From positions 1 to 53,069 of the forward strand of contig NZ_PVBR01000030.1 in assembly GCF_002980495.1 (NCBI RefSeq): DNA of 53,069 nucleotides. The letters are read 5' to 3'. A program made the position numbers and the translations under genes. A model generated the notes under the pieces. It was not told the origin of the DNA. It was given only the letters and a program-made list of their open reading frames with translations, and made no database searches. This document shows, one piece after another, positions 36,328 through 45,222 of this stretch. This stretch comes from Phyllobacterium phragmitis (GTDB lineage Bacteria > Pseudomonadota > Alphaproteobacteria > Rhizobiales > Rhizobiaceae). Positions within the stretch are counted from its first letter, which is position 1, and every line of letters starts with the position of its first letter.

Positions 36328-38018
36328 TCGTCGATCACCTGATCCTGGGTGGTGGGTCGGCCGGCTGTGTGCTGGCCGCCCGGCTCTCGGCTGATCCAAG
36401 ACGAACGGTCGTGCTGGTCGAAGCCGGGCGCAATATCTCAGCCGACGATATTCCCGACGAGATCCGCAGCCGCTATCCCGGACGTGCCTATCTCGACACG
36501 CGCAATATCTGGTCGCAGCTCACGGCGCTGATGGGGTATGCGCGCTCCAACACCGCCCCGCGCGCTTCGCGGCGCTATGAACAGGCAAGGCTGCTTGGTG
36601 GCGGATCGGCGATCAATGCCATGATGGCCAACCGGGGTGCTCCTGCAGACTATGCAGAATGGCAGGCGCTTGGCGCGGAGGGTTGGGGCTGGGACGATTG
36701 CCTCCCCTATTTTCTCAAGATCGAGACCGACAGGGATTTCAACGGCCCGCTGCATGGACAGGATGGCCCGTTCACCATCCGCCGCGTCTCCGATGACAAG
36801 ATTTCGCCCTTCGTCGATCGTGTCATGAAGACGCTCGACCGGCGTGGCTATCCGATCAAGCCCGACCAGAATGGTCCCTGGGAAGACGGTGTCTTTCGCG
36901 GTGCCATCGCCGTCAGCGATCGCGGCGAGCGGATTCCGACCTCACTGGCCTATCTCACACCGGACGTCCGCAAACGGCCCAATCTTCGGATCATCACCGA
37001 AAGCGTAGCAACTCAAATACTGTTCGATGGCCGACGTGCCACGGGCGCGCAGCTGTCGGGCGCAATGGCGGAGACGATCCATGCGGCGGAAGTGATCGTT
37101 TCGGCCGGCGCAATCCATTCACCGGCCTTGCTGCTCCGATCCGGTATCGGACCCGCCGGCGATCTCGCATCAGCGGGGGTGAATGTCCTGGTCGGGCGCG
37201 AGGGCGTCGGTCGCAATCTCATGGAACATCCCTCCATCGCTGTCGCCGCCTATCTGCCGCCGCATATGCGTGTGCGCGACCTGGCCGAGCACCACGAACA
37301 GGCGATCTGGCGCTTTTCCTCTGGACTGGACGGCGCGCCGCGCGGCGACATGCATGCCGCCATTCTCTCGCGGTCCGGCTGGCATTCGGTCGGCACGCGC
37401 CTCGGCAGCATATTTTTCTGGGTCAACAAATCCTATTCGCGCGGGTCCGTGCGTCTTGCCTCCGCCAATCTCCAGGCTGAGCCAGATGTCGATTTCAGGA
37501 TGCTGAGCGACGAACGCGATCTGAGCCGGCTCAAGCTCGCGCTTCGCATGGGCGCCGAGGCGGTGTGCGATCCCTCCATGGACGGCCATCGCGGCACGGT
37601 CTTCCCCTCCAGCTACTCGCCGCGGGTTGCGAAGGTGGCGGTGCCGGGAGCGTGGAACGCTTTGCAGCGCGGCATGCTCGCGGGCCTGCTGGATATGGCG
37701 GGGCCGCTCCGCTCTGCCCTTGTCCATTCGGCGATCACGTTGGGAACGACGATGCGTGGTTTGCTGGGGGACGATGACGCCCTGACCGATTTCGTCAGAC
37801 ACAATGTCGGCGGCACATGGCATCCATCGGGAACATGCCGCATGGGGCCGGCCGGCGATCCAATGGCCGTGACGTCTCCGACCGGACGGGTGAACGGCGT
37901 CGAAGGATTGCGGGTCTGCGATGCGTCTCTGATGCCCTCCATCCCATGCGCCAATACCAACCTACCGACGATCATGATCGCGGAGCGGGTCGCCGATTTC
38001 ATCCTGGCCGGTCGCTGA
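36324..38018 (+). CDS. GMC-family alcohol oxidoreductase (choline dehydrogenase-like)
   Basis: A 564-residue FAD enzyme of the glucose-methanol-choline family, oxidising an alcohol to an aldehyde. The FAD motif is LILGGGSAGCVLAARLS (residues 7-23), the second signature is in LLGGGSAINAMMANRG, and the active-site pair is His500 in GTWHPSGTCRMG and Asn544 in NTNLPTIM. His-Asn, rather than His-His, is typical of choline dehydrogenase and aryl-alcohol oxidases. Together with the DAO enzyme and two ALDHs it suggests that the substrate carries both amine and hydroxyl groups. Confidence 0.92.
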   Translation: MIVDHLILGGGSAGCVLAARLSADPRRTVVLVEAGRNISADDIPDEIRSRYPGRAYLDTRNIWSQLTALMGYARSNTAPRASRRYEQARLLGGGSAINAMMANRGAPADYAEWQALGAEGWGWDDCLPYFLKIETDRDFNGPLHGQDGPFTIRRVSDDKISPFVDRVMKTLDRRGYPIKPDQNGPWEDGVFRGAIAVSDRGERIPTSLAYLTPDVRKRPNLRIITESVATQILFDGRRATGAQLSGAMAETIHAAEVIVSAGAIHSPALLLRSGIGPAGDLASAGVNVLVGREGVGRNLMEHPSIAVAAYLPPHMRVRDLAEHHEQAIWRFSSGLDGAPRGDMHAAILSRSGWHSVGTRLGSIFFWVNKSYSRGSVRLASANLQAEPDVDFRMLSDERDLSRLKLALRMGAEAVCDPSMDGHRGTVFPSSYSPRVAKVAVPGAWNALQRGMLAGLLDMAGPLRSALVHSAITLGTTMRGLLGDDDALTDFVRHNVGGTWHPSGTCRMGPAGDPMAVTSPTGRVNGVEGLRVCDASLMPSIPCANTNLPTIMIAERVADFILAGR

Positions 38019-38035
38019 AGCGCGTAGAGATATCA

Positions 38036-39460
38036 ATGGACAGCTATCTGAAGTTCTACATTGACGGCGCGTGGGTCGATCCGGTCGGAGATCAGCGCAT
38101 GACGGTTATCGATCCTGCAACGGAGCAGCCCTTCGCCCAGATTGCCATGGGTAGTGCCGCCGATGCAGAGCGCGCCATCGCCGCCGCCCGTCATGCATTT
38201 GCCAGCTTCTCCTTGACGCCGCACGAGGAGCGTCTCGGGTTGCTCGAGCGCATCCTTGTTATATTGAAGCGGCGCAACGATGAGATGGGCGATATGATCT
38301 CACGCGAAATGGGTGCTCCACGCCGTATGGCACGGGATGAGCAGGCCGGTATCGGCATCGCTCATTTCGAGCAGACCATAAGGGCGATGCGGGACTTCGC
38401 CTTCGAATACATGCAGGGCACAACCCGCATCGTGCATGAGCCGATCGGCGTCGTCGGCATGATCACGCCATGGAACTGGCCGATCAATCAGATCGCCTGC
38501 AAGGTTGCGCCGGCGCTTGCTACGGGCTGCACCATGGTATTGAAGCCCTCCGAGATCGCCCCTCTAAATGCCATCCTCTTTGCCGAGGTCCTGCACGAAG
38601 CCGGTGTGCCGAAGGGTGTGTTCAATCTTGTAAACGGCGACGGCCCGACCGTAGGCGCGGTGCTCTCCGGTCACCCCGATATCGACATGGTGTCCTTCAC
38701 GGGCTCGACGCGCGCCGGCATCTCGGTGGCGCAGGCGGCAGCCCCGACCGTGAAGCGCGTTCACCAGGAATTGGGCGGCAAGTCGCCCAACATCATTCTG
38801 CCAAGCGCCGACCTCGATGCGGCCGTCCGGGCCGGTGTGGACAAATGCTTTGCCAATTCCGGCCAATCTTGCAATGCGCCGACCCGGCTTCTCGTCCCAG
38901 AGGAGAAGATGAACCAAGTGATCGGCATTGCCCGGCAGGCGGCTGAATCGGTTCGCGTCGGTCCTCCCGTTGATCCGGAGACCGACATCGGACCTGTCGT
39001 CAGTCAGACCCAGTTCGATAAGATCCAGGGCCTCATTCGCAAGGGCCTGGAGGAGGGCGCCGAACTCGTTGCCGGCGGCCCTGACCGACCCGCCCATCTC
39101 AATGTCGGCTATTACGTGCGGCCGACGATCTTCGCACGGGTGACAAACGATATGACGATCGTCCGCGAGGAGGTCTTCGGACCCGTTCTCGTGATCCTGG
39201 GCTATCACAGTGACAATGAGGCCGCCGAGATCGCCAACGACACACCCTATGGCCTGGCTTCCTATGTCCAGGGCGAAGCCGGGGAGGCGCGCGCTTTCGC
39301 ACGACGGCTCAGGACAGGCATCGTTCGTCTGAACAGCTCTGCCTGGGACGGTGCGGCTCCCTTCGGCGGCTACAAGCAGTCCGGGAATGGCCGCGAATAC
39401 GGCAAGTTCGGGCTCCACGAATTTACGGAAATCAAGGGAATCGTTGGTTTCGGCGACTGA
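38036..39460 (+). CDS. NAD(P)-dependent aldehyde dehydrogenase
   Basis: A 474-residue ALDH starting MDSYLKFYIDGAWVDP at 38036, 17 bp after the GMC stop. Oxyanion Asn is in TPWNW, Glu245 in HQELGGKS, and nucleophile Cys279 in NSGQSCNAPTR. It is similar over its whole length to the ALDH at 4982 (same HQELGGKS, PFGGYKQSGNGREYG). It probably oxidises the aldehyde made by the GMC or DAO enzyme. Confidence 0.92.
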   Translation: MDSYLKFYIDGAWVDPVGDQRMTVIDPATEQPFAQIAMGSAADAERAIAAARHAFASFSLTPHEERLGLLERILVILKRRNDEMGDMISREMGAPRRMARDEQAGIGIAHFEQTIRAMRDFAFEYMQGTTRIVHEPIGVVGMITPWNWPINQIACKVAPALATGCTMVLKPSEIAPLNAILFAEVLHEAGVPKGVFNLVNGDGPTVGAVLSGHPDIDMVSFTGSTRAGISVAQAAAPTVKRVHQELGGKSPNIILPSADLDAAVRAGVDKCFANSGQSCNAPTRLLVPEEKMNQVIGIARQAAESVRVGPPVDPETDIGPVVSQTQFDKIQGLIRKGLEEGAELVAGGPDRPAHLNVGYYVRPTIFARVTNDMTIVREEVFGPVLVILGYHSDNEAAEIANDTPYGLASYVQGEAGEARAFARRLRTGIVRLNSSAWDGAAPFGGYKQSGNGREYGKFGLHEFTEIKGIVGFGD

Positions 39461-39507
39461 CGATGCCGTCACTGCAACCATCAGCGCTACACATTACAGG
39501 TGAAGAC

Positions 39508-40977
39508 ATGCTCAATCTCAAAGATCCGTCACTCTTCGTGCAGCAGGCGCTGATCGACGGCAACTGGACGGGTGCCGCCAGTGGCGCCGCCGTTACCGTC
39601 GATAATCCCGCCACCGGCGGTTCCATCGGGACTGTGCCGGATTGCGGCAAGGACGACACCGACCGGGCAATCGCGGCTGCGGCTGCGGCTTTCAAGACCT
39701 GGCGGCTGACCAAGGCCGTGGAGCGGGCGCGCCTCCTCGACCGCTGGCATGACCTGCTCATCGAAAATGCAGACGATCTCGCGCTGATCATGACACGCGA
39801 ACAGGGCAAGCCCCTGGCCGAAGCACGGGGCGAAATCCTCTACGGCGCTTCCTTCATCAAGTGGTTCGCCGAGGAGGCTCGCCGCAGCTACGGCATGATC
39901 ATCCCGGCACCAACAGTCGATCGCCGTATTTTGGTCAGCAAAGAGCCAGTTGGCGTCGCGGCAATCATTACACCCTGGAACTTTCCCAATGCGATGATCA
40001 CCCGTAAGTGCGCGCCGGCACTGGCGACCGGCTGCACCGTGGTCATCAAGCCGTCCGAACTTACCCCATATTCGGCGTTGGCATTAGGGCTGCTGGCGGA
40101 ACGCGCCGGTATCCCGCCTGGCGTCATCAATATCGTGACCGGCCTGCCGAAGGCGATTGGCGCGTCGCTCACAACCAGCCCGGATGTCCGCAAGGTGTCA
40201 TTCACCGGCTCGACGGCGGTGGGCTCCCTACTGATGGCGCAGTGCGCCCCGACGGTGAAACGTCTCAGCCTGGAACTCGGAGGCAACGCGCCCTTTATCA
40301 TCTTCGATGATGCTGACCTCGATGCTGCCGTGGAAGCAGCAATCGTTTCCAAATTCCGCAATGGCGGGCAGACCTGCGTCTGCGCCAACCGCCTGCTCGT
40401 CCAGGATGGAGTCTACGATACCTTTGCAAGCAAGCTTGCTGCGCGTGTCCGCGCCATGCGCGTCGGTTCCGGCGCTGATGACGATATCCAGATAGGCCCG
40501 ATGATCAACGTCGCAGCCGTTGGCAAGATCAGCGCCCATATCGAGGACGCACTGGCGTTAGGCGCTGCCAACATCACGCCCCGCGACGACCTTCCGGCGG
40601 GCGACCGCTATGTCGCTCCGACCGTCCTGACCGGAGCGACCACCGCGATGCGACTTGCCAGTGAGGAGACCTTCGGACCTGTGGCGCCGCTCTTCCGCTT
40701 CAAGACCGAAGCGGAGGCGATCGCGATTGCCAATTCGACACCCCACGGTCTCGCCGCTTATTTCTTCACCGAAAACCTTCATCGCGCGTGGCGCGTCGGT
40801 GAGGTGCTGGAATTCGGCATGGTCGGGCTCAACACCGGCAGCGTGTCGATGGAAGTCGCCCCCTTCGGTGGCATCAAGCAATCCGGTCTTGGCCGCGAGG
40901 GCGGCCCCAGCGGCATGGACGAATATCTCGAGGTCAAGGCCTTTCACCTTGGCGGTTTGGATACGCAGCCTGCCTGA
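39508..40977 (+). CDS. Aldehyde dehydrogenase, succinate-semialdehyde dehydrogenase (GabD)-like
   Basis: A 489-residue ALDH from the ATG at 39508 (AGGTGA upstream). Glu256 is in LSLELGGNAPF and Cys290 in NGGQTCVCANR, the latter pattern characteristic of GabD. MTREQGKPLAEARGEI near residue 95 also fits GabD-type enzymes. An ATG at 39463 is in frame but lacks conservation. Succinate or glutarate semialdehyde would come from 4- or 5-carbon amine breakdown. Exact substrate is inferred. Confidence 0.9.
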   Translation: MLNLKDPSLFVQQALIDGNWTGAASGAAVTVDNPATGGSIGTVPDCGKDDTDRAIAAAAAAFKTWRLTKAVERARLLDRWHDLLIENADDLALIMTREQGKPLAEARGEILYGASFIKWFAEEARRSYGMIIPAPTVDRRILVSKEPVGVAAIITPWNFPNAMITRKCAPALATGCTVVIKPSELTPYSALALGLLAERAGIPPGVINIVTGLPKAIGASLTTSPDVRKVSFTGSTAVGSLLMAQCAPTVKRLSLELGGNAPFIIFDDADLDAAVEAAIVSKFRNGGQTCVCANRLLVQDGVYDTFASKLAARVRAMRVGSGADDDIQIGPMINVAAVGKISAHIEDALALGAANITPRDDLPAGDRYVAPTVLTGATTAMRLASEETFGPVAPLFRFKTEAEAIAIANSTPHGLAAYFFTENLHRAWRVGEVLEFGMVGLNTGSVSMEVAPFGGIKQSGLGREGGPSGMDEYLEVKAFHLGGLDTQPA

Positions 40978-40999
40978 CAGGCGAAGCAGGAGATAGCTT

Positions 41000-42073
41000 A
41001 TGACGCAACGCATCTACGATATTGCTGTGATCGCCGGCGACGGTATCGGCAAGGAGGTCATGCCCGAAGGCATAAGGGTGCTCGAAGCGTCCGCGCGCCG
41101 TCACGGCTTCACGCTGAGGCAGAAATGGCACGACTTCGCCCATTGCGACTACTATGCCCGGCGCGGCCGCATGATGCCGGAAAACTGGAAGGAAGAAATC
41201 GGCAAGCCCGCCGCGATCTTCTTCGGTGCGGTCGGCTGGCCGGACATCGTGCCGGACCACATCTCGCTTTGGGGCTCGCTGCTGCAGTTCCGGCGCGAGT
41301 ATGACCAGTATGTCAATCTCCGCCCGGTCAAGCTGATGGAGGGCGTGCCGTGTCCGCTGGCCGGTCGTAAGCCCGGGGATATCGACTTCTGGGTGATACG
41401 CGAAAATACCGAAGGCGAATATTCCGCCATCGGCGGGCGAATGTTCGAGGGCACAGAGCGCGAAATGGTGATGCAGGAGACGGTGATGACCCGCAAGGGT
41501 GTCGACCGCATCCTGAAGTTCGCCTTCGACCTTGCCCGGACGCGCCCGCGCAAGCTGGTGACGTCGGCGACGAAGTCGAATGGCATTGCGATCACAATGC
41601 CCTACTGGGACGAGCGGGTCGCGGAGATGGCGTCGTCCTATCCCGATGTCTCCTGGAACAAGTTCCACATCGATATCCTGACGGCAAATTTCGTGTTGAA
41701 ACCGCAGATTTTCGACGTTGTGGTCGGCTCCAACCTGTTTGGCGACATCCTCTCCGACCTTGGCCCGGCCTGCGCCGGCACGATTGGGATTGCGCCGTCC
41801 GGTAACATCAATCCAGAGGGGGAGCACCCTTCGCTATTCGAGCCGGTCCATGGCTCAGCTCCCGATATCGCCGGCCAGAACCTTGCCAATCCTATCGGCC
41901 AGATCTGGTCGGCGGCGATGATGCTCGACCATCTCGGCGAGAAACAGGCCGCTGCCGACATCATGCGCGCCATCGAGATGGTGCTGAAAGAGCCCAGCTT
42001 GCGCACCCGCGATCTTGGCGGTAGCGCGGACACCCAAACCTGCGGCAAGGCAATCGCTGTCCTGTTGTCCTGA
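41000..42073 (+). CDS. ttuC: Tartrate/D-malate dehydrogenase (TtuC-like)
   Basis: A 357-residue beta-decarboxylating dehydrogenase of the isopropylmalate/isocitrate dehydrogenase family. IAVIAGDGIGKEV opens the fold, VIRENTEGEYSAIGGRM holds the substrate-specificity helix, and FDVVVGSNLFGDILSDLG carries the metal-binding aspartates. GSAPDIAGQNLANP is the NAD site. It matches tartrate dehydrogenase/D-malate dehydrogenase better than LeuB. AGGAG precedes the ATG. It would feed a 2-hydroxy diacid from the operon's pathway into central metabolism. Confidence 0.85.
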   Translation: MTQRIYDIAVIAGDGIGKEVMPEGIRVLEASARRHGFTLRQKWHDFAHCDYYARRGRMMPENWKEEIGKPAAIFFGAVGWPDIVPDHISLWGSLLQFRREYDQYVNLRPVKLMEGVPCPLAGRKPGDIDFWVIRENTEGEYSAIGGRMFEGTEREMVMQETVMTRKGVDRILKFAFDLARTRPRKLVTSATKSNGIAITMPYWDERVAEMASSYPDVSWNKFHIDILTANFVLKPQIFDVVVGSNLFGDILSDLGPACAGTIGIAPSGNINPEGEHPSLFEPVHGSAPDIAGQNLANPIGQIWSAAMMLDHLGEKQAAADIMRAIEMVLKEPSLRTRDLGGSADTQTCGKAIAVLLS

Positions 42074-42095
42074 TACAGTTTAAAAGGTTCATTCC

Positions 42096-42437
42096 ATGTC
42101 CAACCTGATCGTCTTCAATCTCGAAAATCCCGGCACGCCGAAGGAAAGCATGGCCCTGCCCGAACGCCTGGTCGACGGCAAGCCGTCCTACAAGACCTGG
42201 GAGCGGGACAATGTCGATAACGGCCGCATCCGCTCCGGCATCTGGGAAGCCACGCCCGGCGCAACGCGTTCGATCACGGGCGGGACCCGGGAATATTGCA
42301 CCATCCTGTCCGGACTTCTGGAACTGACCGAGGACGACAAGGAGCCTCGCCGCTTTGTCGCTGGTGATACTTTTACCATGCGGCCCGGCTCAACAATCGC
42401 TTCGGCGAAGACACCAGTCCGAGGCTCCGACAGATGA
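42096..42437 (+). pseudogene. Small cupin protein (DUF861 type), C-terminus replaced
   Basis: Residues 1 to about 97 look like a single-domain cupin of the ethanolamine/ureidoglycine type (GIWEATPGATRSI, then EYCTILSGLLELTED, FVAGDTFTMRPG). The last 20 residues of the family (phenylalanine/valine strand with WETIETVRK-like sequence) are missing. After MRPG the frame reads STIASAKTPVRGSDR and stops. The 3' end was therefore probably cut at a rearrangement point around 42385, which also ends the catabolic operon. Confidence 0.65.
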
Positions 42438-42769
42438 GAGAAGGTCTCGATGCTCTTGGTCTGGACAGCGACACTATTCTTCACCACGCCACACCCCGTT
42501 TGTTTTACGCCTGTGAGCTTGGTGTTGGGGCAAGAGAGGCGCTTTTGGGACTATCGAATGAGGGCATTCGGGGTAAACCCGTCGCAGCAATTGCCGATGC
42601 ATGGCGTCGCCGCTGGCTAAACGAGAGAAGCCGCAGAATAGAAACTCTCGAAAAGCTGCAAGCGCTTGAACCCCATAGCGTCCAGGCGAGCCTTCACCCG
42701 GTCGAAATCCTTGGTTTGCTCGAAAGCGGAGATGGCCAAAACTTCCGCGATGACGGATCAGGCAGGTAG
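42434..42769 (+). CDS. Unrecognised 111-residue open frame, possible fragment
   Basis: The frame starts at an ATG overlapping the cupin stop (ATGA) and contains LFYACELGVGAREALLGLSN and a basic helix ADAWRRRWLNERSRRIETLE. I do not recognise a family. It may be a displaced gene fragment joined to the cupin at the rearrangement. From 42770 to 42953 I see nothing. Confidence 0.3.
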   Translation: MREGLDALGLDSDTILHHATPRLFYACELGVGAREALLGLSNEGIRGKPVAAIADAWRRRWLNERSRRIETLEKLQALEPHSVQASLHPVEILGLLESGDGQNFRDDGSGR

Positions 42770-42953
42770 CCTTACGGTGGAGCGACCTCGCCCGGGATTC
42801 TTAGCGACACCTCGAAAAGAGCTCAAGGACACCCGTGAGAGCCAGAAAACTCTCTACGATTAATAGCTCTAGCCTTATCAGAGGCTTAGATAAATCGGCC
42901 GCAGCGCTGGCAGTTCGTATCCCTTCAAGACCCAAAAAGAGCTGTTGGGGCTT

Positions 42954-44075
42954 TCACTGTGGCAGATATGCCTCCGCTCCTGTGGCGATGATTTCTTCTT
43001 CGCTGAAGCGCCTATGCCAGTGCGAGTAGAGGACGAAGCGATCGCGAGAAAGCCCGATATCCTTCTTCATGTGGCGATAAATAGCACTGAATGCCCTGTG
43101 CTCGCATCCGCCCCAGACAAAGACCGTCTCGAGTGTCTCAGGCCATTTTATTGTGCATACGGTATCCTCCAGCAATGTCGTCGTGCCGGCGTCAGCGCCG
43201 TTGCGGTGCAGCCAAACGACCTTTAGGCCGGCCGGACAGCGAAGTGGTAACTCGTCTGATTTGGCATCCACCTCGATGAACGCATAGCCGGTCGCGGTGA
43301 CGGGCAAGTTTTCAAGGATCCTTGCGATACCCGGCAATGCAGTCTCATCCCCAATCAGGATATAGAATTCTGCATGTTTTGGACCATTCGCGGCAGGACC
43401 GAGAATACCGGCAAGATCTGCCGTTCGCGCATCCATGGCCCACCGGGTTGCAGGGCCGGGGTTGGCGTGAAGGGCAAAGTCGATCGTGATTTCCTGGCTT
43501 GCTGCGTCGATATGCCGGATCGTGTAGACCCGTGTCGGAACAGCTTTGTCATCCGGCCATACGACATGGCCGCGGTGGTCGAGCATGGGCCATCGCGGTT
43601 CGGCTGTGCCACGCGGCTGGAAGATGAGTCGACAGTGGAACTGGTCGTCGCGATCGTACCGTACGAGGTTCTCCCCCCGGAACACGATCCGGCGGAAGCG
43701 CGGCGCAATGTCTTCTACGGATTTCACATGCAGGATGCGCAGATCGGCGGGCAGGGCCGGTTCCGCATGATCGCCATCCCAGTGGATTTCCAGTTTTTCA
43801 CGGGCGGCGATGAAGCCGATCGGCCCGACGAGCGCGTGTTTCAGCCGATTGAGGCCACCGGCGTCCGGCGCTTCGGCCGTCAGCCTGAAGCCGTTTGCGG
43901 TCGCTTCGAACGTGGCATCCCCGAACGGTGAGCGGATATGGTGAACACCATCGGCTTCTTCAACAGTCATGTCGTGGGTCGCGATCGAATCGACGATCGG
44001 CTCGACGTATTCACTGATTTTCGCAAACGGCACCATGGCGTTTGCGCGATATCGTTTGTTGATGATCAGTGACAT
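42954..44075 (-). CDS. Siderophore-interacting protein (FAD-binding ferric-siderophore reductase)
   Basis: A 373-residue cytoplasmic flavoprotein. Residues from about 115 form the SIP/ViuB-type FAD domain (FRRIVFRGENL, then RVYTIRHIDA), and the C-terminal half the NAD(P)H-binding SIP domain (FYILIGDETALPGIARILE, then VFVWGGCEHRAFSAIYRHM). The first 95 residues resemble a DUF2218-type domain (VEEADGVHHIRSPFGDATF), often found fused to or beside SIP. It reduces ferric siderophore after import. It lies 18 bp downstream of the binding-protein gene (transcription runs leftward), in an operon with that protein and the TonB receptor. Confidence 0.9.
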   Translation of the reverse strand: MSLIINKRYRANAMVPFAKISEYVEPIVDSIATHDMTVEEADGVHHIRSPFGDATFEATANGFRLTAEAPDAGGLNRLKHALVGPIGFIAAREKLEIHWDGDHAEPALPADLRILHVKSVEDIAPRFRRIVFRGENLVRYDRDDQFHCRLIFQPRGTAEPRWPMLDHRGHVVWPDDKAVPTRVYTIRHIDAASQEITIDFALHANPGPATRWAMDARTADLAGILGPAANGPKHAEFYILIGDETALPGIARILENLPVTATGYAFIEVDAKSDELPLRCPAGLKVVWLHRNGADAGTTTLLEDTVCTIKWPETLETVFVWGGCEHRAFSAIYRHMKKDIGLSRDRFVLYSHWHRRFSEEEIIATGAEAYLPQ

Positions 44076-44093
44076 CCGGATTGCTCCTTGAAC

Positions 44094-45215
44094 TCAGATT
44101 GAGGCCCACAACGGTCCCTCAATGGGGAATGCCGCGAAATCGCGATTGATGCGATCGAGGATGGCCACAGGGTCGAGATCGATGCATTGCTCGGGGTGCA
44201 GCCATTTTGCGGCTTGGGCTACGAAGAGGATGTTGAGCGGAAGATTGGTGATCAGCCCGGTCCATATCCCATGAACGCGTCTTGCGCGAACGCTTGGCAG
44301 ATGACCGAATGCAGGCCTTCCGTCGATCAGGCGCTGCAATCCTTGCCTGCCCAGCTTTGGGTCTAAACCGGGGCCGATCGCGGGACGGCTGCCCGAGGCC
44401 CAACCACCGCCGGAGGCGATGTAGACGTCGTGGGGCGTGGACAGCAGATATTCGAGGGAGAGCTTCTCGAACCAAGGCGCGGTCACGCCTGGTAAGGGCT
44501 GTCCACCGGCAAGTGCCAGCAGATCGCCCCAGACCTTCCGGCCTGCCGCCCAACAGCAGTCGTCAAGGGTGGACTGGACCTCTAGATAGGTCGTGATTGG
44601 TTTCGTACCCGAGATGCGCGCTGTGATGCCCGCCAGTTCTCGTTCGTAAAACGAGACGAATGTATCGGCCTTTTCCGACACGCCGAGAAGCACCCCCCAC
44701 ATCTTCATCGAGGCTTTGAGTTCGGCAACTGGATCTGAGTCACGCGCGCCCACGAACGTGTTGCTCGAGGCGTCGCTGAAGACGACGGGAATTCCGAATT
44801 GACCCAGCCGCTCCGCTATGGATTCGCCGTTGCCCTGAGGCGTCATGAAGGAGGTTGTCACGACTAGATCGGGTGCTAGACCGATCAGCCCCTCCAGCGA
44901 GACCGTGTCGGGAGATTGCTTGCCGGCGACGCTGATCGTGTGGCCGTTGACGAGGAGTCTCTCCAGTAGTTCGCTGTCTATACGATCGACAGCCGCCCAG
45001 CCAACGACGAGGGAGGCAGGATCGGGATGTAGAAGGGACATGGTCAGGAGATCATGTGCTTCGAGCAGGACGATCCTTTTTGGCAGTGCGGGGAGATGTA
45101 CCTCGCGCCCTGCCATATCCATGATCGTAACGGGTTGTTCCGCCCCGGTCGGCCGGATCGCCGAAAGGAAACCGGCGGCGAGGGAAGCGCAGAAACTGCG
45201 TCGTGTGATCGTCAC
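44094..45215 (-). CDS. FecB-like Fe-siderophore binding protein with Tat signal
   Basis: A 373-residue TroA/FecB-family protein from a GTG at 45215 with GAGG upstream. The N-terminus TITRRSFCASLAAGFLSAI is a twin-arginine signal, so it should be exported folded. VTIMDMAGREVHLPALPKRIV opens the mature domain. DDCC at residues 218-221 and AAKWLHPEQCIDLDP near the C-terminus closely parallel the protein at 18383 ([19 protein letters not shown]). The two are therefore members of one subfamily. It sits between the receptor and the SIP reductase. No permease or ATPase is encoded nearby. Confidence 0.87.
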   Translation of the reverse strand: MTITRRSFCASLAAGFLSAIRPTGAEQPVTIMDMAGREVHLPALPKRIVLLEAHDLLTMSLLHPDPASLVVGWAAVDRIDSELLERLLVNGHTISVAGKQSPDTVSLEGLIGLAPDLVVTTSFMTPQGNGESIAERLGQFGIPVVFSDASSNTFVGARDSDPVAELKASMKMWGVLLGVSEKADTFVSFYERELAGITARISGTKPITTYLEVQSTLDDCCWAAGRKVWGDLLALAGGQPLPGVTAPWFEKLSLEYLLSTPHDVYIASGGGWASGSRPAIGPGLDPKLGRQGLQRLIDGRPAFGHLPSVRARRVHGIWTGLITNLPLNILFVAQAAKWLHPEQCIDLDPVAILDRINRDFAAFPIEGPLWASI

Positions 45216-45222
45216 GGCTGCC

